A stretch of DNA of 64,000 nt, from positions 138,739 to 202,738 of the forward strand of contig NZ_CYUO01000004.1 in assembly GCF_001407835.1 (NCBI RefSeq), read 5' to 3'. Numbering within the stretch: the stretch's first letter is position 1; every line of letters starts with the position of its first letter. The position numbers and the translations under genes are program-made. Positions 42,714 to 50,213 of the stretch are shown one piece after another. Origin of the DNA: Lagierella massiliensis (lineage in GTDB: Bacteria; Bacillota; Clostridia; Tissierellales; Peptoniphilaceae). Below the pieces are notes generated by a model that made no database searches, was not told the DNA's origin, and saw only the letters and a program-made list of their open reading frames with translations.

Positions 42714-43445
42714 ATGTACAGAAAATCTAAATTTTATATAGTCACGATTTTATTAACCATTGCTTCAATCAAAGGAGTTGTCATTTCAATAGAAAACTTT
42801 GAAAAAGAAATAGGATATTATTGTTTAGCAGACTTATTTACACAATATTGTAGTCCATTGCTTATAGGTTTTTTTATTTTACCTGTAATGATGTTATTTA
42901 TATCGTCATTAAATAAGCGATATGAAAATCCATGTGCAATTTTATCTTTTGGAAGCAGGGAAAATATATATAAAAGTAGAATAAAAAATAGTGTAATTGT
43001 GATTTTTAAATTCATAACAGTTTTAACATTGACATTGTTTATTTATTGCAAGTTAAGATTTCCAGAATTACCATTAATTAACTGGAACAGTACTGAATCT
43101 TTTTTCTGTGATATAACAAATGGGACCATAGATATAGGATTTCAATGGATACTATTTTTATTTATAAGTGGATTATTTTTTAGTTCATTAGTTATTAGTT
43201 TCCTTATGTTAATAATAACTGAATTAACAAATTCAAAAGCTTATGCTTGGGTAGTTTTTTTGATACTTATGGTTAATGAGTTATTTTTTCCAAAATTTGC
43301 AATTTTAGTTGGACACTGCTTACTGAAATATGATTTTATGATTAATCAAATGTTGATAATTAAATATATTTTGATAGCAAGCTTAGAAATTTCGATTTTT
43401 AATTTCTTAGGCAAAAGTGCATTTTCAAAGAAAGACTTTTTATAA
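42714..43445 (+). CDS. Polytopic membrane protein, ABC-2 permease-like
   Basis: 243 residues from the ATG at 42714 (AAAGGA eight bases upstream, adjacent to the previous stop; an in-frame ATG at 42648 lies inside the upstream gene). Six hydrophobic segments; a loop GSRENIYKSRIKNS echoes GRIKNVLTRTNPKK of its neighbour. A terminator follows closely. Confidence 0.65.
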   Translation: MYRKSKFYIVTILLTIASIKGVVISIENFEKEIGYYCLADLFTQYCSPLLIGFFILPVMMLFISSLNKRYENPCAILSFGSRENIYKSRIKNSVIVIFKFITVLTLTLFIYCKLRFPELPLINWNSTESFFCDITNGTIDIGFQWILFLFISGLFFSSLVISFLMLIITELTNSKAYAWVVFLILMVNELFFPKFAILVGHCLLKYDFMINQMLIIKYILIASLEISIFNFLGKSAFSKKDFL

Positions 43446-43450
43446 AAATT

Positions 43451-43487
43451 AAACCACTATAAAGCACTTTGCTTGGCAGTGGTTTTA
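43451..43487 (+). terminator. Intrinsic terminator
   Basis: AAACCACT (43451-43458) and AGTGGTTT (43478-43485) form an eight-base stem with a 19-base loop and a short T-run; it closes the first half of the secreted-protein locus. Confidence 0.65.
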
Positions 43488-43539
43488 AATTGAGAAAGTG
43501 TAAAATTTAATTATTAAAATAAAAAATAATAAAAAAGAA

Positions 43540-43577
43540 TGAAAACGTTTGAAATATTCAGGGGGGTATGATATAGT
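43540..43577 (+). promoter_or_regulatory. Second promoter of the locus with cre-like site
   Basis: TTGAAA (43549-43554), 17-base spacer, TATAGT (43572-43577). TGAAAACGTTTGAA (43540-43553) overlaps the -35, so a repressor binding there would block transcription. The site matches the cre consensus in its left half. Confidence 0.6.
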
Positions 43578-43623
43578 TATATTAACTTAAAGCATAAGTT
43601 AAAAATATGCCAAGGAGGTTATT

Positions 43624-44076
43624 ATGAAAAAGACAAATAAAATTTTTATTGCTATGTTATGTCTTGTTGCAATATTTTTAGTTTCATGTGGAAGCAAGGG
43701 AAGCTACAAGAAAAATTTTGCAAACAAAGACTACCTACATCTTTTTACAGCAGAGGAAGATGAGTACTATAGTGGATCTAAGGGAAATGTAATCATGTTT
43801 AAAGATGACAAGGTAATAATAAGCGAGATGGTAGAATCTGAAATGTATAAAACAAAGAAGAGCAAATTGGAGTCGGGACCAAAGTACTACTTAGATGAAA
43901 GAGAATACCAAAATCCAATCTATGACAAAGAAAATAATGAAATAAAAGCTGACGGATTAGAAGAAACCATTAAAGTTAAAGAAGATGGTGATATTGAATT
44001 TAATGGAAAGGTATATACCAGCAATACTGATAAAGTAAATTTAAATAACCAAGAAGGAGAGGGGACAGGAAATTAA
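43624..44076 (+). CDS. Small lipoprotein, unknown function
   Basis: A 150-residue lipoprotein: signal MKKTNKIFIAMLCLVAIFL, lipobox LVSC (Cys about 22). The mature part is charged with FTAEEDEYYSGSKGNVIMFK, ending in an acidic tail (EGEGTGN). AAGGAGG precedes the ATG. No known family recognised. Its position before a secreted protein suggests an immunity or partner role for that product, but this is guesswork. Confidence 0.6.
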   Translation: MKKTNKIFIAMLCLVAIFLVSCGSKGSYKKNFANKDYLHLFTAEEDEYYSGSKGNVIMFKDDKVIISEMVESEMYKTKKSKLESGPKYYLDEREYQNPIYDKENNEIKADGLEETIKVKEDGDIEFNGKVYTSNTDKVNLNNQEGEGTGN

Positions 44077-44144
44077 TATTAATAATATTAAGTTTCATTA
44101 AATGTACAAATTAATAGGGAGTGAAAAATTGCATGGAGGATATT

Positions 44145-44627
44145 ATGAAAAAATTTTTAAAAAGAATCGTACCACTAATTTTATCATTTATTTTTATAAT
44201 AGGTATTAATTCTACTAATGCATTTGCAGCTGAAGAAGCTTTAAGAATGGGACCGACTATATATAAAAAGAATGTTAGAACAACTAGTGAATGGGGTTCA
44301 TTTAAAAGAGTTGGAAACAATATGACAGTTAGAAAAGGTGAAAATCATACATTTACGGTTACTCAAAAAGTAACATTTGGCACAAGTGTAACAGGGACAA
44401 TTGATGGGCTGGGAATTAGTACTAGTAGCTCTGTTAGTAGTGAAATAGGATATAATTTATCTACTAGCAACCCTGGAACATGGTATCTAGCTTTTAGACC
44501 AAAATATAACGTGGAAAAAGGAACAAGAGTATATGTAAGTGGAGTTGATTCTACTAAAGTCATAGAAAACTCATATACTGTAAAAAAACCTATATATGGA
44601 GAGTATAAATTAATAAAAGTGAGATAA
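44145..44627 (+). CDS. Small secreted protein with beta-rich mature part
   Basis: 161 residues from the ATG at 44145 (GGAGG before it; an upstream GTG has no site). Signal peptide MKKFLKRIVPLILSFIFII..AFA, cleavage after about residue 28. The mature portion is beta-rich and alternates Thr/Ser/Val (VTQKVTFGTSVTGTIDG, ISTSSSVSSEIGYNLSTS), a pattern seen in amphipathic pore-forming strands, then WYLAFRPKYNVEKGTRVYV. A relic of a related gene follows at 45096. A toxin- or bacteriocin-like secreted factor is possible; no named family identified. Confidence 0.6.
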   Translation: MKKFLKRIVPLILSFIFIIGINSTNAFAAEEALRMGPTIYKKNVRTTSEWGSFKRVGNNMTVRKGENHTFTVTQKVTFGTSVTGTIDGLGISTSSSVSSEIGYNLSTSNPGTWYLAFRPKYNVEKGTRVYVSGVDSTKVIENSYTVKKPIYGEYKLIKVR

Positions 44628-44712
44628 ATGAACTTTTATAAGAACAGTATAAACCTATAATAACTAATTAATAAAAGCTCCCTATTAATTAACTATAGAG
44701 CAGGAGGTCACT

Positions 44713-44958
44713 ATGAAAAAATCAAAAATCTTTTTCCATCTAATAGCAATACTTTTAGCTATGTTATTGTTATTCAATTACTACAAAGTATTAAACAAGG
44801 TGATGCCAGTGCGTAGTGAAATGCAAGAAATAGTAATAGTATTATTAGCTATGTATTCTATGGAAAAAATCTTGAATTTCATTAAATGCATAATAGAAAT
44901 GAAAGAAGAAAAAGTAGAAAAATTTATAGATTCTTTAAAAGCAGAAGATGTAAAATAG
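44713..44958 (+). CDS. Small two-segment membrane protein
   Basis: 81 residues: segments at about 7-24 and 39-58, then a charged amphipathic tail KEEKVEKFIDSLKAED. Ribosome site GGAGG. Small two-span proteins next to secreted peptides are often immunity proteins, which fits the locus but is unproved. Confidence 0.6.
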   Translation: MKKSKIFFHLIAILLAMLLLFNYYKVLNKVMPVRSEMQEIVIVLLAMYSMEKILNFIKCIIEMKEEKVEKFIDSLKAEDVK

Positions 44959-45095
44959 AAAGAAATTAATTCCATTAACAAATAGTTTAATGAATGGTAA
45001 ATATAATTTTTGTAAAAATTGTCGATAAATTTTATTTAGGAACTACAATGTGATATAGGATAAAAAGTAAAATTTTCTAAATTTGGAATTTTTGA

Positions 45096-45209
45096 AATTA
45101 TCTACAAAGTAAATTTTATACTGAGTTTAAACCAAGCTATGCTAATATGAAAGTTGGATGTCCTACAGAGTTATACATTAAAAAAAGAATAAAAGTTATT
45201 GAAAGTTAA
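45096..45209 (+). pseudogene. C-terminal relic of a third secreted-protein gene
   Basis: The frame 45096-45209 encodes a 37-residue run ending in a TAA. FYTEFKPSYANMKVGCPTE matches WYLAFRPKYNVEKGTRVYV of the secreted protein at 44145 in spacing and several positions, and continues LYIKKRIKVIES. No start or upstream part survives; a TGA precedes the frame at 45093. It looks like the remnant of a duplicated paralogue. The rest of the 320-base gap (44959-45280) has no gene. Confidence 0.55.
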
Positions 45210-45225
45210 AAAAAGTTTATTAGAG

Positions 45226-45257
45226 ACCGACACTTATAATAGGTGTCGGTTTTGTTA
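45226..45257 (+). terminator. Intrinsic terminator
   Basis: ACCGACAC (45226-45233) pairs with GTGTCGGT (45243-45250) and is followed by T-rich sequence. It separates the secreted-protein locus from the sugar-salvage operon. Confidence 0.85.
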
Positions 45258-45280
45258 TATAATCATATTAGAGGTGCATA

Positions 45281-46333
45281 ATGAAAAGACAGGACTATGA
45301 CATGGCTTTTATGTTGCGTTATGAAAACGTGGCGTGGTATGAAGATGAGCGTGTTCGCATTTTGGACAGAAGAGTGTATCCGACAGAAGTTTCTTTTGTG
45401 TATTGTAATACCTACACGGAAGTTGCAAAGGCCATTAAGGACATGGTGACACAATCTGCAGGGCCATACACAGCATGTGGTATGGGAATGGCACTTGCCG
45501 CCTATGAATGTAGAAATAAAAGTGAAGAAAAACAACTTGAATTTATGAAAGAGGCTGCCCATGCATTAACCTACGCAAGGCCTACAACTTCAAATAGAAT
45601 GGGGAAGGTCTGTAGAAACTCATTAAAGGTTTTTGAAAAGGCACTAACTGAAGGGAGAGACGCGGACAAAGCTATTTTTGATTTGACAATCGAGTCTTTA
45701 AACAGGCGTTACTCTACTATGACCACTGTTGGGAAAAATTTAGTCAGTTTAATGGAAGATAATTACAATGTTATGACCCAATGTTTTGGAGAAACCATTG
45801 TAGGTACAATGCTTCGTGAGGCAAGGGAGAAGGGACTTAATCTACGTCTATGGGTTCCAGAGACAAGACCCTACTTCCAAGGTTCCAGATTAACTGCATC
45901 GGTGTGTTACGACATGGGCTTTGATACAACTGTAATTACGGACAATATGGTAAGCCAGGTGCTTAAGGAAAAAGATATTAACATTTTCACATCTGCCGCC
46001 GACTCCATAACCATGGACGGCTATGTAGTAAATAAAATTGGTACTTATCAAATTGCAATTTCTTCAAAGTATCATCATGTGCCATATTTTGTAACGGGGA
46101 TTCCAGATATTGATAAAAAGAGTATAGATGAAGTTAAGATAGAATATAGGGACGAGAGGGAAGTCCTTGAAGCAAAAGGAGTTAGAAATGCCATGGATGG
46201 TGTGAGGGGATATTACCCATCCTTTGACATAACACCACCACATCTTGTTTCAGGAGTGGTTACAGACAAGGGCATCTACACCCCATATAATTTAAAGGAA
46301 TATTGCAAAAGTGAGATAAAGGAGTTTTATTAA
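45281..46333 (+). CDS. MtnA-like sugar-phosphate isomerase
   Basis: 350 residues of the MtnA/eIF2B-like fold. In MtnA, methylthioribose 1-phosphate is isomerised to methylthioribulose 1-phosphate. The catalytic-position residues are present: Cys168 (VMTQCFGET, replacing the usual HCN motif) and Asp241 (SAADSITMDG), and VPETRPYFQGSRLTA and TDNM match. The canonical RGAPAIG loop is replaced by SAGPYTACGMGM. This divergence and the aldolase next door point to 5-deoxyribose or methylthioribose salvage by the DHAP shunt rather than the full methionine salvage. First of three genes joined by one-base overlaps. Confidence 0.8.
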   Translation: MKRQDYDMAFMLRYENVAWYEDERVRILDRRVYPTEVSFVYCNTYTEVAKAIKDMVTQSAGPYTACGMGMALAAYECRNKSEEKQLEFMKEAAHALTYARPTTSNRMGKVCRNSLKVFEKALTEGRDADKAIFDLTIESLNRRYSTMTTVGKNLVSLMEDNYNVMTQCFGETIVGTMLREAREKGLNLRLWVPETRPYFQGSRLTASVCYDMGFDTTVITDNMVSQVLKEKDINIFTSAADSITMDGYVVNKIGTYQIAISSKYHHVPYFVTGIPDIDKKSIDEVKIEYRDEREVLEAKGVRNAMDGVRGYYPSFDITPPHLVSGVVTDKGIYTPYNLKEYCKSEIKEFY

Positions 46334-46986
46334 TGAGATTTATAGAACGAAGACAGGAACTTGTTGATGGAGGTAATGCCCTTTTAAATCTTGGGCTAAC
46401 CAAGGGAACTGGAGGAAACCTTTCAATATTTATTAGGGAAGAAAAGTTAATGCTAATAACTCCATCGGGAATTGAGTATCCGAAGTTGAAAATAGAGGAC
46501 ATGGTGTTAATGGATTTAAATGGCAATGTGATTGAAGGGGATTTAAAACCATCATCAGAACATAGAATGCACTCCATCATTTATGAAAACAGAGATGACA
46601 TTGACGCTGTGGTTCACTCCCACACAACCTACTGCGGAGCTATCTCATGTTTAAGACAGAGCCTTCCAGCAGTTCACTACATGATTGCCGTGGCCGGGGG
46701 AAAGGACGTTCCATGTGCAGAGTATGCAACCTTTGGCACGGAAGAATTGGCTCAAAATGCAATAAAGGCAATGGGGGACAGACGTGCTGTTCTTCTTGCA
46801 AACCATGGACTACTGGCAGGGGCAAAGGACATAAAAAATGCAATTAATATTACTGACGAACTGGAATTTGTTTCAAAGTTATACTTTTTAACTAAGTCCG
46901 TTGGAAATCCCGTTATCCTTCCAGATGATGAGATGGAACTAATGCTTGAAAAGTTTAAGACCTATGGAAATATAAAGGAAAAGTAA
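46333..46986 (+). CDS. Class II sugar-phosphate aldolase (FucA-type)
   Basis: A 217-residue zinc aldolase/adducin fold. HSHTTY near 96-101 supplies two metal histidines, GNLS with an early Gly-Thr-Gly-Gly and LANHGLLAGA near 155-164 are typical, and Glu in SSEHRMH is the usual acid. In this operon it would split the isomerised sugar 1-phosphate into dihydroxyacetone phosphate and a small aldehyde (methylthioacetaldehyde or acetaldehyde). Overlaps the isomerase and kinase genes by one base each (TAATG). Confidence 0.85.
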   Translation: MRFIERRQELVDGGNALLNLGLTKGTGGNLSIFIREEKLMLITPSGIEYPKLKIEDMVLMDLNGNVIEGDLKPSSEHRMHSIIYENRDDIDAVVHSHTTYCGAISCLRQSLPAVHYMIAVAGGKDVPCAEYATFGTEELAQNAIKAMGDRRAVLLANHGLLAGAKDIKNAINITDELEFVSKLYFLTKSVGNPVILPDDEMELMLEKFKTYGNIKEK

Positions 46987-48182
46987 TGGATTATAAATTG
47001 CTTGACCAAGAAAGTGCAATTGAATACGCCAAAAGTAAAAAGTTATTTCAAAGTGATGAAAAAGTAACTTGTCAAGAGATTGGCGACGGAAATATAAATT
47101 ATGTGTTTAGGCTTAAAGGGGAGAATAAGTCCTATATATTTAAACAGGCGGATGAACTACTTCGTTCATCACAGAGACCACTAAGCCAAAATCGTATGGA
47201 TATTGAAGCCTTTATGCTTAACTACTACAACAAGTCCACGGCGAAGTTTGCGCCAAAATTATATTTCTATGACAGGGACTTGAAGTTAATCGCCATGGAA
47301 GATCTATTTGATTATAAAAATCTTCGACATGAGTATATGAATGGTAATTTTTATCAAGGTACAACAAAGAAACTTGGAGAATTTTGTGTAAAGAGCCTTC
47401 TTCCCACAACGATTTTTTACATGGATTTAAACAAGAGAAGAAAATTACAGTCTATGATATGTAATGAAGACATGTGTAATATTACAGAGGACTTGGTTTT
47501 AACGGAACCATTTATAGATTATAAAAATAGAAATGTTATTACTGATGGCCTGGATGACTATGTCGAAGGAAATATTTATAATGATAGAAATTTAAAGCTT
47601 AGGGCAGTGGTGCTAAAGGAAAAGTTTGTAAATGATAAACAGGCCCTCATCCACGGGGACTTACACACTGGATCCATATTTGTAAAAGAGGGCAGTGTAA
47701 AGATAATTGACCCAGAGTTTGCCGCCTTTGCTCCAGTAGGCTACGACCTTGGAAATGTGCTTGCAAATCTATTTTTTGCCCTTATATATAATGAATTGGT
47801 TTTGAAGAGTGTTGAGGGGGTAAATGAAATAAAAAAACAGATTGAAATTTTTATCAAGTCACTACAATACAATTTTTTTGACTACTTTAAAAAGAGGAAA
47901 GTTTTAGAACCGAGTTTTAAAAACCAAGACTTCATAAAAAAAACTATTCAAAGTTATATGACCGACATGTATTCATATTGTGGGACGGAGATTTTGAGAA
48001 GAACTATTGGCGACTCTAAAGTCTTGGAACTAACTACAATAGAAGATTTAAATAAAAGACAGATAGTGGATAAAATACTGATTAATTTTTCTAAGAATTT
48101 AATTAATAGTCCAGAAAGTTTTATGTCTACAAATGTTATAAAAGCTTATGAGGGTTGGCATAAAGCCATTAATCTAATATAA
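46986..48182 (+). CDS. mtnK: S-methyl-5-thioribose kinase (MtnK-like)
   Basis: A 398-residue kinase of the MTR kinase family with EIGDGNINYVFRL in the glycine-rich loop, a phosphate-binding HGDLHTGSIF, and metal-binding IDPEFAAFAPVGYDLGNVLA. It would phosphorylate methylthioribose (or 5-deoxyribose) at C1, feeding the isomerase and aldolase encoded upstream. A nucleosidase to release the sugar from MTA or 5'-deoxyadenosine is not in the window. The three genes overlap by one base each. Confidence 0.88.
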   Translation: MDYKLLDQESAIEYAKSKKLFQSDEKVTCQEIGDGNINYVFRLKGENKSYIFKQADELLRSSQRPLSQNRMDIEAFMLNYYNKSTAKFAPKLYFYDRDLKLIAMEDLFDYKNLRHEYMNGNFYQGTTKKLGEFCVKSLLPTTIFYMDLNKRRKLQSMICNEDMCNITEDLVLTEPFIDYKNRNVITDGLDDYVEGNIYNDRNLKLRAVVLKEKFVNDKQALIHGDLHTGSIFVKEGSVKIIDPEFAAFAPVGYDLGNVLANLFFALIYNELVLKSVEGVNEIKKQIEIFIKSLQYNFFDYFKKRKVLEPSFKNQDFIKKTIQSYMTDMYSYCGTEILRRTIGDSKVLELTTIEDLNKRQIVDKILINFSKNLINSPESFMSTNVIKAYEGWHKAINLI

Positions 48183-48224
48183 TGATACTTATGTTTAAAG
48201 GATTAGAAAGAAAAGGGAATATAC

Positions 48225-48977
48225 ATGAGACAAGATGAATTAAATAATAGGATTGAAGAACACTTAGAAAGATATAAGAATGAAGTTTTAAAGATTGATG
48301 GAGAGGGGACTTTAGTAGAGTTAAAGGATAACTTTATTAATGACAGTTTCAATATTTTGGAAAAGTATTATCATGGGGATGAAATAAAAAGATATGGCAA
48401 CGACTTAAAGTCTTCAAAGGTGATGGGAATGAATTTATTTCTTCCGATTTTAGAAAACAAGGCCCTTGCTAAAGATTTTATTTCCCATGTTTTAGGAAAA
48501 GAAGATATTGGAGAAGTTGTAGAGGTTCAGTTTGACAAGGTTGTAAATAACGACATTAACAACAGTATGGATTTGTATTTAGAACTATCTTCTGGAGAGA
48601 GAATCTATTTTGAGTTTACCTATTGGGAGGACCACTTCGGTTCCTTTACTGGAGAGAACAACCAAGCCATGTGGGATAATGAACTTTCAAAACAGGTTGA
48701 GAAATCTTTTAATCTAGAGGGCATAACGAGAGAAGATTTTTGTAAAAATTTCAGAATAAATAGAAATGTATCTCTTCTTGAAAACAAAAATGATTATACT
48801 GTGTTCATATATCCTTTTGAAAACGACCCACTTAATGAGAGAATGGAAGAGTTTGACTACGAAAATTTAATTGAAATTGACTTACATGAAATACTTTACT
48901 TCATTTTGAAGAGAGATTTAACGGAAGAAGAGGAAGAATACTTTAGAGAGTTTTCGAGAAAATATTTGATTTACTAA
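48225..48977 (+). CDS. Hypothetical protein, possible PD-(D/E)XK nuclease fold
   Basis: A 250-residue cytoplasmic protein. The block SMDLYLELSSGERIYFEFTY has the spaced Asp...Glu-x-Phe/Lys pattern seen in PD-(D/E)XK-type endonuclease-like proteins (the PGN_0703 type), but the catalytic lysine position is phenylalanine or tyrosine here, so it may be inactive or misassigned. GGAGAGGG-like sites are absent; AAAGGG precedes the ATG. It follows the MtnK gene by 42 bases and ends in a terminator, so it is likely co-transcribed though its link to sugar salvage is unclear. Confidence 0.5.
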   Translation: MRQDELNNRIEEHLERYKNEVLKIDGEGTLVELKDNFINDSFNILEKYYHGDEIKRYGNDLKSSKVMGMNLFLPILENKALAKDFISHVLGKEDIGEVVEVQFDKVVNNDINNSMDLYLELSSGERIYFEFTYWEDHFGSFTGENNQAMWDNELSKQVEKSFNLEGITREDFCKNFRINRNVSLLENKNDYTVFIYPFENDPLNERMEEFDYENLIEIDLHEILYFILKRDLTEEEEEYFREFSRKYLIY

Positions 48978-48979
48978 TT

Positions 48980-49006
48980 GGGCTGCTACTTAGCGGCTCT
49001 TTTTTT
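48980..49006 (+). terminator. Intrinsic terminator
   Basis: GGGCTGCT (48980-48987) pairs with AGCGGCTC (48992-48999) with two wobbles, followed by seven T. It ends the sugar-salvage operon. Confidence 0.8.
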
Positions 49007-49080
49007 GCCCTGTTTTGTTATTTTTACAGTAGGGTATAAAAAACATAGTGTAAATAAAGGAAAGGAAAGGAAGTAAACAT

Positions 49081-50196
49081 ATGAAAATTGGTTTAATAAT
49101 AAATCCAGTTGCAGGTATTGGTGGCTCTGTAGGGCTAAAGGGAAGCGATGGAGAAGAGACTCAAAAGCTTGCCCTTGAAAAGGGCGGAAAGTTTTTGTCA
49201 AATGAAAAGGCAAAGACAGCTTTAAAAGAGGTTTTAGATTTAAAAGATAAAATAGAATTTTTCACCGGTGCAGGCAAGATGGGAGAAGAAGTTTTAAAGG
49301 AACTTGGCTTTAACTATAGGGTTATTGGAGAAAAGAAAGAACATACCACAGCCCAAGACACAGAGTTTATCGCCGGAGAACTAAAAAAAGAAAATGTGGA
49401 TTTAATTCTATTTGCTGGTGGAGATGGAACAGCAAGAAATATATTTAATGCAATAGAAGTTTCCATTCCATGTATTGGAATCCCTGCAGGAGTTAAGATT
49501 CACTCTGCAGTTTATGCAAATAATCCAAAGGACGCAGGTCTTGTAATAAGAAAATATGTTGAAGACAAAGCTTCCATAGTTACAGCCCATGCTGAAGTTA
49601 TGGACATTGACGAAGAGAAGTTTAGACAAAATGTCCTTCAAGCAAAATTATATGGATACTTAAATGTACCTAAGGTTGAAAGTCTAATGCAATCATCAAA
49701 GTCCAGTTCATCAACTTCTGTGGAAGAGATTGAAGGTATTGCAGAAGAATTGGAAGCTATAATGAACAAAAACCCAGATGACATGGTCTATGTTGTAGGC
49801 ACTGGTGGAACTGTAAACTCCGTTATGAAAGACATCGGCTATGATGTTTCTCTTCTTGGAGTTGACATAATCTATAAAGGCGAAATCGTATTAAAAGAGG
49901 CCACAGAAAACGAAATCTACGACTTTATAAAGGATAAAAAAGCCACACTTATAGTTACTGTAATAGGTGGTCAAGGCCATGTGTTTGGTAGAGGTAACCA
50001 ACAACTTAGTCCAAGGATAATTAGACATATCGGCAAAGACAATATAATTATCATTGCAACCCATGCAAAGCTATATTCAATCAAGGATGGAGTTATTAAA
50101 GCGGACACTTCAGACCCTGAACTTGACGAAGAGTTAAAGGGATATTGGAAGATATTGATTAATTACAACCACACAATAGTATTTAAATTAGATTAA
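49081..50196 (+). CDS. COG3199 ATP-NAD kinase-like protein
   Basis: 371 residues of the ATP-NAD kinase-like COG3199 group: KIGLIINPVAGIGG at the N-terminus, GGDGT in ILFAGGDGTARN and the conserved PAGVKIHSAVYA. True NAD kinases share GGDGT and a nucleotide-binding site. Members of COG3199 are often near catabolic or peptidase genes; the substrate has not been fixed. GGAAGG-rich ribosome site. It leads an operon with pepT (17 bases) and a PepD-type dipeptidase. Confidence 0.85.
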   Translation: MKIGLIINPVAGIGGSVGLKGSDGEETQKLALEKGGKFLSNEKAKTALKEVLDLKDKIEFFTGAGKMGEEVLKELGFNYRVIGEKKEHTTAQDTEFIAGELKKENVDLILFAGGDGTARNIFNAIEVSIPCIGIPAGVKIHSAVYANNPKDAGLVIRKYVEDKASIVTAHAEVMDIDEEKFRQNVLQAKLYGYLNVPKVESLMQSSKSSSSTSVEEIEGIAEELEAIMNKNPDDMVYVVGTGGTVNSVMKDIGYDVSLLGVDIIYKGEIVLKEATENEIYDFIKDKKATLIVTVIGGQGHVFGRGNQQLSPRIIRHIGKDNIIIIATHAKLYSIKDGVIKADTSDPELDEELKGYWKILINYNHTIVFKLD

Positions 50197-50213
50197 AAGA
50201 CGAGGAGATTTTT

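Noticed and set aside
46647-46847. 66-residue frame within the class II aldolase gene
   Set aside because: Cysteine- and glycine-rich out-of-frame shadow without a ribosome site.
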